DNA of 64,000 bases from positions 62,001 through 126,000 of the forward strand of contig NZ_JAGTJJ010000011.1 of NCBI RefSeq assembly GCF_028435365.1, read 5' to 3'. A program made the translations under genes and the position numbers. Shown here piece after piece: positions 62,969-64,000 of this stretch (position 1 is its first letter; every line of letters starts with the position of its first letter). Source of the stretch: Polyangium jinanense. GTDB lineage: Bacteria > Myxococcota > Polyangia > Polyangiales > Polyangiaceae. The notes beneath the pieces were generated by a model, which saw only the letters and a program-made list of their open reading frames with translations, was not told the DNA's origin and searched no databases.

Positions 62969-64000
62969 TCAGCGATTCACGATGTGAACCGCCGCGCCCA
63001 TCGCGTGCGCCGCGGCTTCCATGAACGCCTCGCCGAGCGTCGGGTGCGGGTGGATCGTCAGCGCGATGTCCTCGGCGAACGCGGCCATCTCGAGCGCGAG
63101 CGCGCCTTCGCTGATCATCGTGCTCGCCTCGGGGCCGACGATGTGCACGCCGAGCACCTGCTTCGTCTTCTTGTCGGTCACGATCTTCACGAAGCCGTCG
63201 GTCTCCATCATCGCCATCGCCTTGCCGAGCGCCGCGAACGGGAACTTGCCGACCGCGACCTCGATGCCCTTCGCCTGCGCCTCCTCGGCCGTCAGGCCCG
63301 CCGTCGCGATCTCCGGATCCGTGAAGATCGCGCCCGGGATGCACGCCCAGTCCTTCGCCGCCTTGTGGCCCGCGATGACCTCCGCGATGATCTCGCCTTC
63401 CTTCGAGGCCTTGTGCGCGAGCATGGGCGGGCCCGAGACGTCACCGATCGAGTAGATCGTCGGGACGTTCGTCCGGCCGAACTCGTCCGCAGGCACGAAC
63501 CCGCGCTTGTCGATGTTCACGCCCACGTTCTCGAGGCCGATGCCGCGCGAGTTCGGGCGCATGCCGACCGCGACGAGGACCACGTCCGTGACGACCGTCT
63601 CGGGCTTGCCCTCGACGTCGAGCTTCACGGCGACCGAGCCGTCGGCCTGCTTCTCGTAGCCCATGGCCTTGGCGTTCTTGAAGATCTTGCCGCCGCGCTT
63701 CTGGATGCGGCGCTCGACGACCTTCACGCAGTCCTGGTCGACGCCCGTGAGCAGCGTGGGCAGCGCCTCGACGACCACGAGCTCGGCACCGAAGGCCTGG
63801 TAGACCATGCCGAGCTCGAGCCCGATCACGCCGCCGCCGATGACGAGCAGACGCTTCGGGACCTCGCGCAGGCTGACCGCTTCCTTCGCGCCGATGATCT
63901 GCTTGCCGTCGAACTTGAAGCTCGGGATCTCGATGGTCGACGAGCCCGTCGCCAGGACGATGCCCTTCGTCGCCTCGATCGTCTCGACCGAGCCGTCCGC
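62969..64000 (-). CDS. lpdA: Dihydrolipoyl dehydrogenase, N-terminus cut by window edge
   Basis: The last 344 codons of a FAD/NAD disulfide oxidoreductase. Visible parts: LATGSS and LLVIGGGVIGLELGMVYQ (NAD-binding Rossmann), VAVGMRPNS, TIYSIGDVSGPPMLAHKASK (FAD-contacting), and the dimerisation domain with IHPHPTLGEAFMEAA, where the catalytic His-Glu base pair lies. The redox CxxxxC and FAD-binding start lie beyond the window. This is E3 of 2-oxoacid dehydrogenase complexes, regenerating lipoamide with NAD+. Confidence 0.95.
   Translation of the reverse strand, partial: ADGSVETIEATKGIVLATGSSTIEIPSFKFDGKQIIGAKEAVSLREVPKRLLVIGGGVIGLELGMVYQAFGAELVVVEALPTLLTGVDQDCVKVVERRIQKRGGKIFKNAKAMGYEKQADGSVAVKLDVEGKPETVVTDVVLVAVGMRPNSRGIGLENVGVNIDKRGFVPADEFGRTNVPTIYSIGDVSGPPMLAHKASKEGEIIAEVIAGHKAAKDWACIPGAIFTDPEIATAGLTAEEAQAKGIEVAVGKFPFAALGKAMAMMETDGFVKIVTDKKTKQVLGVHIVGPEASTMISEGALALEMAAFAEDIALTIHPHPTLGEAFMEAAAHAMGAAVHIVNR

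Overview
This 64 kb window is a very GC-rich, gene-dense bacterial chromosome segment, most likely from a myxobacterium of the Polyangium/Sorangium type. The evidence is indirect: strong GC bias at third codon positions, about a dozen predicted lipoproteins (several with a Gly-rich stalk right after the lipobox), a Hanks-type Ser/Thr kinase with a proline-rich linker, an FHA-like sigma-54 activator, a VIT/VWA protein, and paired acyl-CoA dehydrogenases. I see no rRNA, tRNA, CRISPR array, prophage or transposase gene.

Layout. 1-6.1 kb: a large lipoprotein cut by the window edge, a double-hotdog thioesterase-like protein, and a zinc ABC importer operon (znuA-znuC-znuB, overlapping by 3-4 bases). 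6.2-11.3 kb: membrane/zinc-ribbon proteins, a nitrilase-family amidase, a methyltransferase, and glyoxalase II. 11.5-13.7 kb: a secreted beta-propeller lipoprotein. 13.7-21.6 kb: a leftward cluster of an AraC-type regulator, two tandem pairs of acyl-CoA dehydrogenases with an RsbR-like STAS sensor between them, and a GNAT acetyltransferase, ending at a strong intrinsic terminator. 21.8-25.6 kb: small proteins, a gene remnant, a 43-bp tandem repeat array, a Tat-type serine hydrolase lipoprotein, and a DUF2795 protein. 25.6-29.3 kb: glmS, an MFS permease and a His-rich metal-binding protein.

29.3-37.2 kb: rightward genes for two stalked lipoproteins (an SMP-30/NHL-like propeller and a lipase), MAPEG, a Ser/Thr kinase and a PAS-GGDEF-EAL protein. 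37.2-44.5 kb: a leftward run of six genes (MMPL/RND exporter, unknown, VCBS protein, Tat-dependent solute-binding protein, AlkA-like glycosylase, Cys-rich lipoprotein). 44.7-46.7 kb: the VIT/VWA protein. 46.7-49.9 kb: the most coherent regulatory unit, described below. 49.9-52.5 kb: patatin and cupin genes, then a leftward PepSY protein and molybdopterin oxidoreductase. 52.6-53.5 kb: a 161-bp palindromic element and two KGG-repeat stress proteins. 53.6-64 kb: class II photolyase, S9 peptidase, GH5 glycosidase, two lipoproteins, an RNase HII-like protein, a Uma2 nuclease-like protein, and the C-terminal part of dihydrolipoyl dehydrogenase cut by the right edge.

Most notable system. A sigma-54 activator (48256-49875, +) with an FHA-like N-terminus and two C-terminal helix-turn-helices is divergent from a phosphoesterase-family gene (46678-48021, -). 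That gene has a near-consensus -24/-12 promoter (48067-48082) about 35 nt before its start codon. Four direct GAC(G/A)T(G/A)TC sites spaced 11-12 bp (48162-48204) lie 105-148 bp upstream of the inferred start site, where activator sites usually sit. The controlled protein keeps the phospholipase C/AcpA family layout but has lost the residues expected to bind metal and act as nucleophile, so it may be a dedicated pseudoenzyme or a reshaped enzyme.
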